Counted from the first letter of the stretch, positions 53,142 through 62,675 are shown. The stretch: 64,000 nucleotides of DNA from Sporichthya brevicatena (GCF_039525035.1 NZ_BAAAHE010000021.1:79673-143672); one strand, 5' to 3'. Notes: generated from the sequence alone by a model not told the origin. A program made the numbers and translations.

Positions 53142-54226
53142 GCGACGGCATGCACGTGATCAGCGCGCCGACGTTCCCGCTGACGCTGGAGTCCGTCGTC
53201 AAGGACTTCGGGAAGACGCGCGCGGTGGACGGTATCTCGCTGACCGTCGGGCCGGGCGAGATCGTCGCGATGGTCGGGCCGTCCGGGTGCGGGAAGTCGA
53301 CGACGCTGCGGATGATCGCGGGCCTCGAGCGACCGGACGCGGGCCGGGTGACCCTCGCCGGGCGCTGCGTGGCCGGGCCGGACGTCTGGGTGCCCGCCGA
53401 GCGCCGCGGCGTCGGTCTGGTGTTCCAGGACCACGCGCTGTTCCCGCACCTGACGGTCGAGAACAACGTCGGGTTCGGGCTCCCCCGGCGGTCGCCGGAC
53501 CGGACGGCACGGATCCGCGAGGTCCTTGACCTGGTCTCCCTCGGCCCGCTGGCGGGCCGGTACCCGCACGAGCTCTCCGGCGGTGAGCAGCAGCGGGTCG
53601 CGCTGGCCCGGGCGCTCGCGCCCAGGCCGCCGATCGTGCTGCTCGACGAAGCGTTCTCCAGCCTCGACCGCGGCCTGCGCGCGCAGATCCGCACCGACAC
53701 GGTCGCGATCCTGCGGCACACCGGAACCGCGGCGATCCTGATCACCCACGACCGCGACGAGGCCCTCGCCACCGGCGACCGCGTCGTGATTCTGCGCGGC
53801 GGCCGCGTCGAGCAGGACGCCTCCCCGGACGAGGCGTTCCACCACCCCGCCACGCGGTTCGTCGCGACCTTCGTCGGCGACGCGGTGTTCCTGCCGGCCG
53901 AGCGCGACGCCGGGATGCTGCACTCCGAGATCGTCGAGGTGGTCGCCCCGCGCGGCCTCGGCCACGGGGCCGTCGAGATCGTCGCGCGCCCGCACGAGGT
54001 GACCCTCGACGCCGGCGGTCCCGGCAAGGGTGAGATCACCGCGCTGGAGTTCCAGGGCGCGTTCATCCTCTACACGGTCACGCTGAAGTCCGGCCTGACG
54101 ATCCGTTCGCTGCAGCCGCACGAACTCCGGCTCGAGATCGGGGCCCGCGTCTCCGTCGGGCTCGCGCCGGGGATCACACCGTCGCTGCTGGTGGACGGCG
54201 TTCGTCCGGCGCCGTCAGTGTTCTGA
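53138..54226 (+). CDS. Ferric iron ABC transporter ATPase (FbpC-like)
   Basis: This 362-residue ATPase of the CUT1/Fbp type has Walker A MVGPSGCGKSTTLRMIAGL, the Q-loop VFQDHALFPHLTV, the signature HELSGGEQQRVALARAL, Walker B IVLLDEAFSSLD and the H-loop ILITHDRDEAL. A C-terminal TOBE-like regulatory domain (about 265-362) follows, with VEIVARPHEVTL. The ATG overlaps the permease stop by four bases. It converges on the flavoprotein gene 17 bp away. Confidence 0.95.
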   Translation: MSDGMHVISAPTFPLTLESVVKDFGKTRAVDGISLTVGPGEIVAMVGPSGCGKSTTLRMIAGLERPDAGRVTLAGRCVAGPDVWVPAERRGVGLVFQDHALFPHLTVENNVGFGLPRRSPDRTARIREVLDLVSLGPLAGRYPHELSGGEQQRVALARALAPRPPIVLLDEAFSSLDRGLRAQIRTDTVAILRHTGTAAILITHDRDEALATGDRVVILRGGRVEQDASPDEAFHHPATRFVATFVGDAVFLPAERDAGMLHSEIVEVVAPRGLGHGAVEIVARPHEVTLDAGGPGKGEITALEFQGAFILYTVTLKSGLTIRSLQPHELRLEIGARVSVGLAPGITPSLLVDGVRPAPSVF

Positions 54227-54242
54227 CGTCAGGTCAGGAAAC

Positions 54243-55700
54243 TCAGTCCTCGACCACGTGGTCGGCGAACCGGAGCCGGGCCATCGCCCAGGCGCCGTGG
54301 TCGAAGCCGACCGGGGTCAGCGCGTCGACGGCGTCGTACGCCATCGCGAGCGCGTGGTGGGTGTTGTCGTGGGCGAACAGACCGAGGCGGCCGAAGGTCG
54401 TGACCCCGGAGATCCCGCGGGCCCAGGTGTCGAGCGCCTCGAGCGCCGGCCCGTAGCCACGGGTGTAGACGGGGTAGACGTGCTTGACCCGCCGGACCAC
54501 GACCTCCTGCACGTTCAACGGGGGCAGCCCGGTGCGCGCCAGGGTGTCGGTCACGATGCCGGTCAGCGTCGCCTCGTCGGCGGAGAACGTCGCGTCGTCG
54601 GGGGCACACGGGATCTCGACGCAGAGGACGCTGCGGTCGGTCGGGTCGTCGGCGCTCTCCCGGTAGTTGGTCGGCTCGGAGATCCGGGTGACCGGCGTGC
54701 CGTCGGCCGGGAGGTAGTGCGCGTCGAAGGACGTCCACCGGCCCCCGCCGTGGACGAGGTAGACCAGCACCATCGCACGGAAGGTCAGGCTGCCGGAGGC
54801 GGCCAGCACCTCGGCCGGGGCGGGTGGGTCGGTCATCGCGGCGAGGCGCGGGAGCGGGACCGTGGAGAACACGTGACGACCCGTCACCGTCGTGCCGTCG
54901 GCGGTGCGGACCTGCGGCGCCGAGTCGAGCCCCGAGCGGGGTACGACCCGGTCGACCGCGCTGGAGAGCCGGATGTCGGCGCCCGCGGCGGTGGCGGCGT
55001 CGGCGAGCGCCTCGACGATCTGCCCGAAGCCACGGCGCGGGTAGTGAAAGATCTGGCCCTGCCCGGAGCCGCCCTCGCCGGTCGCCCGACTGCGGCGCGC
55101 CCGGGAGAGGATCTTCGCCGCGACCTTCCACGGCGTGTCCGCGGTGACGCGGCGACGAGCCTGCTCGCCGTCGATCTCGCTGCCGTCGAGGCCCCACAGC
55201 TTGCTCGCGTAGGGCTCGTAGAGGGCGCCGTAGAGGGTCGGGCCGAGACCGGCGCGCAGGACCTCGGCGTAGGTGTCCTGCCGCGGCTTGCGCAACGGGC
55301 CGGTCAGCGCGTCGCGCGCGATGCCGGCCAGCAGCCCCGGCGGCAGGGCCTTGGCGAGCTCCACGGGCTTGAGCGGGAAGCCGACCCAGCTGCCGGCGAC
55401 CCGCAACCGGCCGTTGCGGGGCCGGGTCTGGAGGTCGTCACCGAGGAGTCCGCGCAGGTCCGCGAGCAGCGCCGGAGCGGTCGCGGGGTGCAGCCGGTGA
55501 CTCCCGGCGTCGACCCGGATACCGCCGACCTCGAAGCTCGCCGCCATCCCACCGACGTACGGCGCCGCCTCGAGCACGACGACGGAACGGCCGGTCCGCG
55601 CGGCACGCCAGGCCGCCGCCAGGCCTGCGGGGCCGGCGCCCAGGATCACCACGTCCGCCGACGACCGGCCCGCGCCGGAGCGGGAGATGCCACGACTCAC
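54243..55700 (-). CDS. FAD-dependent amine-oxidase/protoporphyrinogen-oxidase-like protein
   Basis: This 485-residue flavoprotein has an N-terminal dinucleotide-binding motif VVILGAGPAGLAAAWRAARTG and the following VVVLEAAPYVGGMAASFEVGG that recognises FAD. HYPRRGFGQIVEAL sits in the middle, and a C-terminal FAD-contacting FDHGAWAMA region closes it. It is related to UDP-galactopyranose mutase-, phytoene desaturase- and protoporphyrinogen-oxidase-type enzymes; the substrate is unknown. A start nine codons upstream (55727) is possible, but the GTG here gives a standard N-terminus. It is a single gene, divergent from arfB. Confidence 0.82.
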   Translation of the reverse strand: MSRGISRSGAGRSSADVVILGAGPAGLAAAWRAARTGRSVVVLEAAPYVGGMAASFEVGGIRVDAGSHRLHPATAPALLADLRGLLGDDLQTRPRNGRLRVAGSWVGFPLKPVELAKALPPGLLAGIARDALTGPLRKPRQDTYAEVLRAGLGPTLYGALYEPYASKLWGLDGSEIDGEQARRRVTADTPWKVAAKILSRARRSRATGEGGSGQGQIFHYPRRGFGQIVEALADAATAAGADIRLSSAVDRVVPRSGLDSAPQVRTADGTTVTGRHVFSTVPLPRLAAMTDPPAPAEVLAASGSLTFRAMVLVYLVHGGGRWTSFDAHYLPADGTPVTRISEPTNYRESADDPTDRSVLCVEIPCAPDDATFSADEATLTGIVTDTLARTGLPPLNVQEVVVRRVKHVYPVYTRGYGPALEALDTWARGISGVTTFGRLGLFAHDNTHHALAMAYDAVDALTPVGFDHGAWAMARLRFADHVVED

Positions 55701-55830
55701 CGGGCCAACCAACCACACCGGTGCCAAGCCCGCCCCAGCGGCCGCTCATGCCCGGCTCACGCTCCGTCAATCGGCTCGTCGCCTCCGGAAAGGCGTGGCT
55801 ACGGCGGCCGGTGCCGGGCATGCTGAGCCC

Positions 55831-56253
55831 ATGATCGACGGGATCCGGGTCCGCTCGGTCAGCATCCCCGAACGGGAGCTGACCTGGCGATTCTCGCGAT
55901 CCTCCGGGCCGGGCGGCCAGGGCGTCAACACCGCCGACTCCCGCGTCGAGCTGGTCTTCGACCTCGCCAACTCCGGCGCCTTCTCCCCAGCGCTCCGCGC
56001 CCGCGCGCTCGAGCGCCTCCGCACCCGTCTGGTGGACGGCACCGTCGTCGTCGTCGCGTCCGAGCACCGCTCCCAGCTCCGCAACCGCGAGGCCGCCGCC
56101 GAGCGCCTCGCCGCGATCCTCACCGACGCCACCGCCCCGCCACCCAAGCCGCGGCGTCCGACAAAGCCCTCGGCCGGCGCCACCGCCCGCCGCCTCGACG
56201 CGAAGTCCCGCCGGTCCCGGACCAAGCGCCTCCGCCGCTCCACCGACGACTGA
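55831..56253 (+). CDS. arfB: Alternative ribosome-rescue factor ArfB (peptidyl-tRNA hydrolase)
   Basis: This 140-residue protein resembles the catalytic domain of class I release factors. The GGQ motif is in SSGPGGQGVNTADSRVEL (about residues 26-43), and a basic C-terminal tail rich in Arg and Lys can enter the mRNA channel, as in E. coli YaeJ/ArfB. It frees ribosomes stalled on messages without a stop codon. Length fits the family. Downstream is the hairpin repeat array before the convergent TauE/SafE gene. Confidence 0.93.
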   Translation: MIDGIRVRSVSIPERELTWRFSRSSGPGGQGVNTADSRVELVFDLANSGAFSPALRARALERLRTRLVDGTVVVVASEHRSQLRNREAAAERLAAILTDATAPPPKPRRPTKPSAGATARRLDAKSRRSRTKRLRRSTDD

Positions 56254-56274
56254 CCCGCCTCACCTGTCACACGA

Positions 56275-56372
56275 GGGGTGACACCCTTTTCGGCGCCAGA
56301 AAGGGTGACACCCCTTACTGCGCAGTAAGGGGTGTCACCCTTTACTGCGCAGTAAGGGGTGTCACCCTTTTT
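56275..56372. repeat. Palindromic repeat array between convergent genes (shared family)
   Basis: The array starts with GGGGTGACACCCTTT (56275-56289), a CGGCGCC centre and an almost exact inverted copy. It then has two units of a 27-bp repeat in which GGGGTGTCACCCTTT alternates with the perfect palindrome TTACTGCGCAGTAA (56315-56328 and 56342-56355), ending GGGGTGTCACCCTTTTT. It lies between arfB and the convergent permease gene. The final T-run and stems could end transcripts from both sides. The first core recurs at 63914. Confidence 0.9.
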
Positions 56373-56387
56373 GACAGGGGGCGCCGC

Positions 56388-57137
56388 TCAGGCGAGCAGG
56401 CGGACGATCGCGACGGATCCGATCGTGACGATGACCCCGCGCAGGACGTTCGGCGGCAGCTTGCGGGCGATCCGCGCCCCCGTCAGACCGCCGACGATCG
56501 AGCCCGCGGCGATCAGCCCGGCGACGCCCCAGTCGATGTCCTCGATCGCGATGAACACGATCGCGGCGACCAGGTTCGCCGTCAGCGCGAGGACGTTCTT
56601 GATGGCGTTGAGCACCTGCAGGTCCTCGGCGAGCAGGGTACCGAGCAGTCCCATCAACAGGACGCCCTGCGCCGCTCCGAAGTAACCGCCGTAGATCCCG
56701 GTGCCGAGGACGCCGACGGCGAGCACCGCGCCGCCGTGGTGCGGTCGGTGGGGACGGGCCGCGACCGCCGCGGTCAGCCGCGGCTGGAGGATGACGAGGA
56801 GCAACGCGATCCCGATCAGCACCGGGACGATCGCCTTGAACGCCCCCGGGGGCAACGTGAGCAGCAGCGTCGCGCCGACGATCGCGCCGACCGTCGTGCA
56901 CGCGCCCAGGCGACGCAGCCGCTCGCCCTGGCCGCGCAGTTCGCGCCGGTAGGCGACGACGGCGGCGGCGGAGCCCGGGACCAGGCCGACGGTGTTCGAC
57001 ACGTTCGCGAGCACCGGTGGGTAGCCCAGAGCGATCAGGGTGGGGAACGTGATCAGCGTGCCGGATCCGACGACGGCGTTGATCGCGCCCGCGCCCAGCC
57101 CGGCGACCGCGATGGCGATCGCGTCCCAGAAGGTCAC
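56388..57137 (-). CDS. TauE/SafE-family sulfite/anion exporter
   Basis: This 249-residue membrane protein has seven or eight helices and the TSUP-family pattern: AINAVVGSGTLITFPTL in the first half and GIYGGYFGAAQGVLLMGLL in the second, with the two halves related by inverted symmetry. Family members export sulfite, sulfoacetate or other small organosulfur anions; the substrate is undetermined. The GTG start lies 12 bases after the SPFH gene stop, so it is last in the group ABC-nfeD-SPFH-TSUP. Confidence 0.9.
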   Translation of the reverse strand: MTFWDAIAIAVAGLGAGAINAVVGSGTLITFPTLIALGYPPVLANVSNTVGLVPGSAAAVVAYRRELRGQGERLRRLGACTTVGAIVGATLLLTLPPGAFKAIVPVLIGIALLLVILQPRLTAAVAARPHRPHHGGAVLAVGVLGTGIYGGYFGAAQGVLLMGLLGTLLAEDLQVLNAIKNVLALTANLVAAIVFIAIEDIDWGVAGLIAAGSIVGGLTGARIARKLPPNVLRGVIVTIGSVAIVRLLA

Positions 57138-57149
57138 GCGACCGACGAC

Positions 57150-58058
57150 TCAGCCGGTGCCGGGGCGGTTCGCGTCGGGACCGAGCTTGCCGACCACCGA
57201 GCCGAGGCCCTCGAGCGCCTTGCCGAGCTCGCTCGGCACGATCCAGATCTTGTTCGAGTCGCCGCGCGCGATCTCCGGGAGCATCTGCAGGTACTGGTAC
57301 GCGAGCAGTTCCTGGTCCGGGTTGCCGTCGTGGATGGCGCGGAAGACGGTCTGGATCGCCTCGGCCTCGCCCTGGGCGCGGAGGATCTGCGACTCGCGCT
57401 CACCCTCGGCGCGCAGGATCGCGGCCGCCCGCTCGCCCTCGGCGGTGAGGATCTGCGACTGCTTGAAACCCTCCGCGGTGAGGACCGCCGCCCGCTTGTC
57501 GCGCTCGGCCCGCATCTGCTGCTCCATCGCGCCCTGGATCGTGGGCGGCGGGTCGATCGCCTTGAGCTCGACGCGGTTGACGCGCAGCCCCCAGCGGCCG
57601 GTCGCCTCGTCGAGGACGCCGCGCAGCGCGGCGTTGATCTGGTCGCGCGAGGTCAGCGTCTGTTCCAGCGTCAAACCACCGACGACGTTGCGCAGCGTCG
57701 TGACGGTGAGCTGCTCGACACCGGAGATGTAGTCGGCGATCTCGTAGGTCGCGGCCTTGGGGTCCGTCACCTGGAAGTAGATGACGGTGTCGATGCTGAC
57801 GACGAGGTTGTCTTCCGTGATCACCGGCTGCGGCGGGAACGAGACCACCTGCTCGCGCAGGTCGATCAGCGGGTTGAGCCGGTCGACGAAGGGGACGAGC
57901 AACGTCAGCCCGGCGCCGAGGGTGCGCTGGTAGCGGCCGAGACGCTCGACGATCCCGGCCCGGGCCTGCGGCACGATCCGCACCGAGCGCGAGAGCACGA
58001 CGAGGACGAAGATGGCGATCGCCACCAGCGCGATGGTGACTGCGTCGCTGCCGTTCAT
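57150..58058 (-). CDS. SPFH/band-7 (stomatin-like) membrane protein
   Basis: This 302-residue protein has an N-terminal membrane helix (about 7-24) and an SPFH domain with VRIVPQARAGIVERLGRYQ, VPFVDRLNPLIDLREQVV and VYFQVTDPKAATYEIADY-like segments. A coiled-coil region rich in Ala and Glu (about 175-235, EGERAAAILRAEGERESQIL) drives oligomerisation. Partnered with NfeD, such proteins form membrane microdomain scaffolds and can regulate FtsH or other proteases. The ATG follows the nfeD stop by 14 bases. Confidence 0.93.
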   Translation of the reverse strand: MNGSDAVTIALVAIAIFVLVVLSRSVRIVPQARAGIVERLGRYQRTLGAGLTLLVPFVDRLNPLIDLREQVVSFPPQPVITEDNLVVSIDTVIYFQVTDPKAATYEIADYISGVEQLTVTTLRNVVGGLTLEQTLTSRDQINAALRGVLDEATGRWGLRVNRVELKAIDPPPTIQGAMEQQMRAERDKRAAVLTAEGFKQSQILTAEGERAAAILRAEGERESQILRAQGEAEAIQTVFRAIHDGNPDQELLAYQYLQMLPEIARGDSNKIWIVPSELGKALEGLGSVVGKLGPDANRPGTG

Positions 58059-58072
58059 GAAACCCCTCTTCG

Positions 58073-58495
58073 TCAGCCGACCAGGGCGGTCGCGCCCTCG
58101 ATCTTCAGCACGGCGATGGTCTGCCCCGCCGCGTACGTGCTCGCCCCGTCGTAGGAGCGTGCCGACCACACCTCGCCGGCGAGCTTGACCCGCCCCTCGT
58201 GCGGCCCGACCTCGGACAGCACCAGTGCCTCCTGCCCCACGAGCGCGTCGACACCCGTGCGGATCTCCGGGGTGGTGCGCAGGTGGCGCATCGCGACCGG
58301 GCGCAGCAGGCCGAGACCCGCGACGGCGACGACGATCGCGACGGCGACCTGGAGCGAGATGTGCCCGTCGGCGCCGGCGACACCCGCGGCGGCCAGCGAG
58401 CCGCCGGCCAGCATGATGAAAATCAGATCGAGCGTCAGGACCTCGACGCCGGCCAGCACCGCCGCAGCGATGACCCACCACACCCAGGCGTCCAC
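58073..58495 (-). CDS. NfeD-family membrane protein
   Basis: This 140-residue short NfeD protein has two or three membrane helices (about 5-40 and 46-65). The C-terminal OB-fold region begins GVDALVGQEALVLSEVGPHEGRV and contains the characteristic VKLAGEVWSARS. Short NfeD proteins pair with stomatin-like SPFH proteins, as here, with the two genes adjacent in that order. The start is a GTG, 29 bases after the ABC ATPase stop. Confidence 0.92.
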   Translation of the reverse strand: MDAWVWWVIAAAVLAGVEVLTLDLIFIMLAGGSLAAAGVAGADGHISLQVAVAIVVAVAGLGLLRPVAMRHLRTTPEIRTGVDALVGQEALVLSEVGPHEGRVKLAGEVWSARSYDGASTYAAGQTIAVLKIEGATALVG

Positions 58496-58524
58496 GTGAT
58501 CATCGTAGGGGGCGCGGGGAGCAC

Positions 58525-59337
58525 TCAGCCCGAGGCGAGGTGCAGCCGCTCCCGCCCGGCCAGGCGGGCGCTGTACCGGCCGCCGTCGTAGCGCAGCTCG
58601 AGACCGATGCCGAAGCAGGACGTCAGATTCGCCGAGGTCAGCGTGTGCTCGATGGGACCGGCGGCGACGACCTTGCCCTCGCGCAGCATGAGGACGTGCG
58701 TCATGCCGGCGGGGATCTCCTCGACGTGGTGCGTGACCATGATCATGGCCGGGGAGCCCTCGTCGAGCGCGAGGTTCGAGAGCCGGCGCACGAGGTCCTC
58801 ACGGCCGCCGAGGTCCAGCCCGGCCGCGGGTTCGTCCAGCAGCACGAGTTCGGGGTCCGGCATCATCGCCCGCGCGATCTGGACGCGCTTGCGCTCGCCC
58901 TCGGACAGCGTCCCGTAGGTGCGCTCCGCGAGGTCGAGGACACCGAGGGCCCGCAGCAGGATCTCGGCCCGCTGCCGGTCGAGGTCGGTGTACTTCTCCC
59001 GCCACCGTCCGACCATGCCGTAGGACGCGGTGAGGACGACGTCGCGCACGATCTCGTTGCGCGGGAGCCGGTCCGCCAGGGCCGCACTCGCCAGCCCGAC
59101 GCGGGTGCGGAGCTCGGAGACGTCGGTCTCCCCCAGCGCCTCACCCAGGATGGCCGCCCACCCCGAGGTCGGGTAGAGCTGACCGGCGACGACCTGCAGC
59201 AACGTGGTCTTGCCGGCCCCGTTGGGACCGAGCACGATCCAGCGTTCGCCCTCGCGGATCTCCCACGTGACGTCGTCGAGCAGGCGCTTGGTGCCGCGGC
59301 GGACGACGACCTCGGCGAGGTCCAGAACCAGCGTCAT
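58525..59337 (-). CDS. ABC transporter ATP-binding protein, stand-alone
   Basis: This 270-residue ABC ATPase has Walker A WIVLGPNGAGKTTLLQVVAG, the signature YGTLSEGERKRVQIARAM (a variant of LSGGQ), Walker B LVLLDEPAAGLD and the H-loop MIMVTHHVEEI. No permease gene is next to it. The gene leads the nfeD-SPFH-TSUP group, with only a 29-bp gap. Similar actinobacterial proteins are annotated ModF- or YlmA-like, and their function is not established. Confidence 0.9.
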   Translation of the reverse strand: MTLVLDLAEVVVRRGTKRLLDDVTWEIREGERWIVLGPNGAGKTTLLQVVAGQLYPTSGWAAILGEALGETDVSELRTRVGLASAALADRLPRNEIVRDVVLTASYGMVGRWREKYTDLDRQRAEILLRALGVLDLAERTYGTLSEGERKRVQIARAMMPDPELVLLDEPAAGLDLGGREDLVRRLSNLALDEGSPAMIMVTHHVEEIPAGMTHVLMLREGKVVAAGPIEHTLTSANLTSCFGIGLELRYDGGRYSARLAGRERLHLASG

Positions 59338-59434
59338 GACTTCACGGTACGCGAGCGCGGTGGCGACCCTGCGTGCAACGCGCGGCGGGGGTGTGTGGAC
59401 CTGCGCACCAGGTTCGACCGCTTAGGCTTTTCCG

Positions 59435-60217
59435 ATGGACAGCGTGCTCCGGTCAGGTCGATTCGTGGCGTGGGGCAACGCCGTGCTCGCCGGCCTGGTC
59501 TCCCCGGACACCGCCGCCGAACGCATCGCGGGCCGCGACGGCGGCCACCGCGTGCTCGGGTGGGCGGGGTCGGACGAGGACACCCTGACCGTCGCCCTCG
59601 CGCGGCTGCGCACCGCAGGCGTCACCGGCCTGCGCCTCGCCCTGCCGGTCCCCGGCGACCTGCTCGGCCTGCCCGGTCCCGCCGAGTTCAACGTCGACGC
59701 CCTCGACGCGGGCGAGGCCGTCCTGCTCGACGGTCCCCGGCCGTGGGGCCTGGTCCCCCGCGTCGGCGACGAGGACCCCGACGACTGCGTCGGCATCGCG
59801 GTCCGGTGGCAGGCCTTCGCGGTCAACGCCGGGCCGGGCGACCCGACCTCCCTCGCCGAGGCGGAGCGGGAGCTCGCGGAGACGATGCGCGCGGTGACCG
59901 ACGCCCTCGACGCGCTCGAGGTCGCCCGCTGGCGGCCCGAGGCGGCCGACCGCATCTCGGCGATCCGCTCCGGTCGCAACGGAGACCTGCTCGCCCCCGG
60001 CTACCCGGCCCGGGCGCACCGGGTGCTCGCGCTCGCCCAGCGGGTCGCGGCGATCGCCGAGCTGGCCGCCGACGACGACGGCGCGGCCTTCAACGTCAAC
60101 GGCATCGCCGGGCGGGACGCCGAGCTCCGGGCGCTGGCGCGCGCGGCGCGGCGGGCCCAGCTGGCGGCCTACAACGCGGTCGCCACCGGCGCCGATCAGG
60201 ACCTGAGGTTCGCGTAG
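59435..60217 (+). CDS. Conserved actinobacterial protein of unknown function
   Basis: This 260-residue protein is not recognised as a characterised family. It begins RSGRFVAWGNAVLAGLVSPDTAAERI, has ALPVPGDLLGLPGPAEFN in the middle, and ends with an Ala-rich helical region. No signal or membrane segment is visible. Similar sequences are known next to glycogen genes in actinobacteria, but that is context only. It overlaps the end of the convergent glgA gene by 22 bases and is divergent from the ABC ATPase. Confidence 0.65.
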   Translation: MDSVLRSGRFVAWGNAVLAGLVSPDTAAERIAGRDGGHRVLGWAGSDEDTLTVALARLRTAGVTGLRLALPVPGDLLGLPGPAEFNVDALDAGEAVLLDGPRPWGLVPRVGDEDPDDCVGIAVRWQAFAVNAGPGDPTSLAEAERELAETMRAVTDALDALEVARWRPEAADRISAIRSGRNGDLLAPGYPARAHRVLALAQRVAAIAELAADDDGAAFNVNGIAGRDAELRALARAARRAQLAAYNAVATGADQDLRFA

Positions 60218-61380
60218 AGCTGCTGGGTCCGGGCCGCGATCTCGGTCCAGGAGAACTGTGAGACGGCCCGCTCCCGGCCCGCCTTGCCCATCGCGTGGGC
60301 GCGCTCGGAGTCGCGCAGCAGGGCGTTGACGGCCGCCGCGATGTCGGCCGCGAACGCCTCCGGGTCGCGCGGGGTGCCGGTGCCGTCGTCGACCTGGTCG
60401 ATCGGGACGAGGATTCCCGTCTCGCCGTCGGCGACGACCTCGGGGATGCCGCCGGTCGCGGTCGCGACGACCGCGGTCTCGCACGCCATCGCCTCCAGGT
60501 TCACGATGCCCATCGGCTCGTAGACCGACGGGCAGACGAACACCGACGCGGAGCTGATCAGCTCGACGAGTTCCGGCCGCGGCAGGACCTGGGAGATCCA
60601 GTGGATCCCGCTGCGATCGCGGCGCAGCCCGGCGACCAGCTCCGAGACCTCCTCCGCGATCTGCGGCGTGTCCGGGGCGCTGGCGCACAACACGAGCTGG
60701 GCGTCGGGGTCGAAGTCCCGGGCGGCGTGCAGGAGGTGCGGCATCCCCTTCTGGCGGGTGATGCGCCCGACGAACAGGACCACCGGCCGGTCCGGGTCGA
60801 TCCCGTGACGTGCCATCAGGTCCGGCGAGGGCCGCGGGGCGTACTCGTCGGTGTCGATGCCGTTGTGAATGACGTGGACCTTCCCCGGGTCCACGTCCGG
60901 GTAGCAGCGCAGCACGTCCGCCCGCATGCCGGCGGAGACCGCGATGACCGCGTCGGCGGCCTCGACCGCAGTGCGCTCGACCCAGCTCGAGAGCTGGTAG
61001 CCGCCGCCGAGCTGCTCGGCCTTCCACGGCCGCAGCGGCTCCAGCGAGTGGGTCGTCATCACGTGCGGGACGCCGTGGAGCAGCTTCGCGACGTGGCCGG
61101 CCAGATTCGCGTACCAGGTGTGGGAGTGCACGACGTCCGCGCCCTCGCAGCCGGCGGCGATCTCCAGGTCGACCCCGAGGACGCCGAGCGCCGAGTTCGC
61201 GCCCTCCAGTCCGCCGGGGACCCGGTACGCGGACACTCCGTCGCCGTCCCGTGGCGCTCCGAAACAGCGCACGCGCACGTCGGTGAGCCGCCGCAGCTCA
61301 CGAGCGAGGTACTCGACGTGCACGCCGGCGCCGCCGTAGACCTCCGGGGGGTACTCCCTGGTGAGCAAGTCGACCCGCAT
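60196..61380 (-). CDS. glgA: Glycogen synthase / maltose-1-phosphate synthase (GlgA/GlgM, GT4)
   Basis: This 394-residue GT4 glycosyltransferase is of the Corynebacterium/Mycobacterium type. It has LTREYPPEVYGGAGVHVEYL at the start, HSHTWYANLAGHVAKLLHG, VIHNGIDTDEYAPRPS and VLFVGRITRQKGMPHLLHA, and the nucleotide-sugar site SVYEPMGIVNLEAMAC with its catalytic Glu. It transfers glucose from ADP-glucose to glycogen or to glucose-1-phosphate to form maltose-1-phosphate. It is divergent from glgC with 56 bp between starts. The pair makes a regulatory unit for glucan synthesis. Confidence 0.95.
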   Translation of the reverse strand: MRVDLLTREYPPEVYGGAGVHVEYLARELRRLTDVRVRCFGAPRDGDGVSAYRVPGGLEGANSALGVLGVDLEIAAGCEGADVVHSHTWYANLAGHVAKLLHGVPHVMTTHSLEPLRPWKAEQLGGGYQLSSWVERTAVEAADAVIAVSAGMRADVLRCYPDVDPGKVHVIHNGIDTDEYAPRPSPDLMARHGIDPDRPVVLFVGRITRQKGMPHLLHAARDFDPDAQLVLCASAPDTPQIAEEVSELVAGLRRDRSGIHWISQVLPRPELVELISSASVFVCPSVYEPMGIVNLEAMACETAVVATATGGIPEVVADGETGILVPIDQVDDGTGTPRDPEAFAADIAAAVNALLRDSERAHAMGKAGRERAVSQFSWTEIAARTQQLYANLRS

Positions 61381-61436
61381 CCGAGGAAAGGTACTAGTGA
61401 CGGCTGAGCGTCGGGTGGGGGACTAACCTCACGGGC

Positions 61437-62675
61437 ATGGCGTCGCCCCGGGTTCTTGCGATCGTCCTCGCCGGCGGCGAGGGCAAGCGGCTGATGCCGC
61501 TGACCGGTGACCGGGCCAAGCCCGCCGTGCCCTTCGGCGGCATCTACCGGCTGGTCGACTTCGTCCTGTCGAACCTGGTCAACGGCGGCTATCTCAAGAT
61601 CGTCGTGCTGACGCAGTACAAGAACCACAGCCTGGACCGGCACATCTCCCGGACCTGGCGCATGTCGACGATGCTCGGCAACTACGTCACGCCGGTCCCC
61701 GCGCAGCAGCGCCGCGGACCGCACTGGTTCGCCGGGTCGGCCGACGCGATCTTCCAGAACCTGAACCTGATCGACGACGAGCAGCCCGAGCACATCATCG
61801 TCTTCGGCGCGGACCACATCTACCGGATGGACCCGCGGCAGATGGTCGCGCAGCACATCGAGTCCGGTCTCGGGGTGACGGTCGCCGCCGTCCGCCAGCC
61901 GCGCAGCCTCGCCGACCAGTTCGGCGTGATCACCGCCGACTCCTCGGGCACCAAGATCGCGCAGTTCCAGGAGAAGCCGACGGACGCGCAGGGTCTGCCG
62001 GACTCCCCCGACGAGATCTACGCCTCGATGGGCAACTACGTCTTCAAGACCTCGACGCTGGTGCGCGCGGTCACCGAGGACGCGATGGACCCGACGAGCC
62101 GCCACGACCTCGGCGGCAACATCATCCCGAAGCTGGTCGCCCAGGGGCAGGCCGGCGTCTACGACTTCTCGCGCAACGAGGTGCCCGGCCCGCCCGGGCG
62201 GGAGATCGCCTACTGGCGCGACGTCGGGACCCTGGACGCCTTCTACGAGGCGCACATGGACCTGATCTCGGCCAACCCGGCGTTCAACCTCTACAACCGC
62301 GAGTGGCCGATCTACACCCTGCAGGACCCGTGGCCCCCGGCCCGCTTCGTCGGCGGGACCGAGGGCGTCACCGGCCACGCCGTCGAGTCCATGGTCTCGG
62401 ACGGCGTGCAGGTCGCGGGCTCGGTGGAGCGCTCGGTGCTCTCCCCCGGCGTGGTGGTCGGCCGCAATGCGCGCGTCGAGGGCTGTGTGCTCCTCGACGG
62501 CGTACGGATCGGGCAGGACGCCGTCGTCCGCAACGCGATCCTCGACAAGAACGTGGTCGTCCCCGACGGCTTCCAGCTCGGCGTGCACGACAAGGACGCC
62601 GACCTCAAGCGCGTCACGATCACCGAGGACGGCATCCGCGTGGTCGCGAAGGGCACCACGCTGGAACTGCCATGA
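61437..62675 (+). CDS. glgC: Glucose-1-phosphate adenylyltransferase GlgC
   Basis: GlgC makes ADP-glucose, the donor for GlgA. The 412-residue protein has the nucleotidyltransferase signature [54 protein letters not shown], and [14 protein letters not shown] in the catalytic region. A C-terminal left-handed beta helix with [16 protein letters not shown] follows, to which allosteric effectors bind. It is divergent from glgA; serB follows 23 bp later. Confidence 0.97.
   Translation: MASPRVLAIVLAGGEGKRLMPLTGDRAKPAVPFGGIYRLVDFVLSNLVNGGYLKIVVLTQYKNHSLDRHISRTWRMSTMLGNYVTPVPAQQRRGPHWFAGSADAIFQNLNLIDDEQPEHIIVFGADHIYRMDPRQMVAQHIESGLGVTVAAVRQPRSLADQFGVITADSSGTKIAQFQEKPTDAQGLPDSPDEIYASMGNYVFKTSTLVRAVTEDAMDPTSRHDLGGNIIPKLVAQGQAGVYDFSRNEVPGPPGREIAYWRDVGTLDAFYEAHMDLISANPAFNLYNREWPIYTLQDPWPPARFVGGTEGVTGHAVESMVSDGVQVAGSVERSVLSPGVVVGRNARVEGCVLLDGVRIGQDAVVRNAILDKNVVVPDGFQLGVHDKDADLKRVTITEDGIRVVAKGTTLELP

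Noticed and set aside
56275..56372. Possible CRISPR array or attachment site
   Set aside because: The repeats are palindromic and contiguous without unique spacers, and no integrase or tRNA gene is adjacent.
61381..61436. Possible iron box half-site (CTAACCT) in the glgA/glgC promoter gap
   Set aside because: Only one half-site of seven bases matches and the partner half is absent, so it is likely chance.
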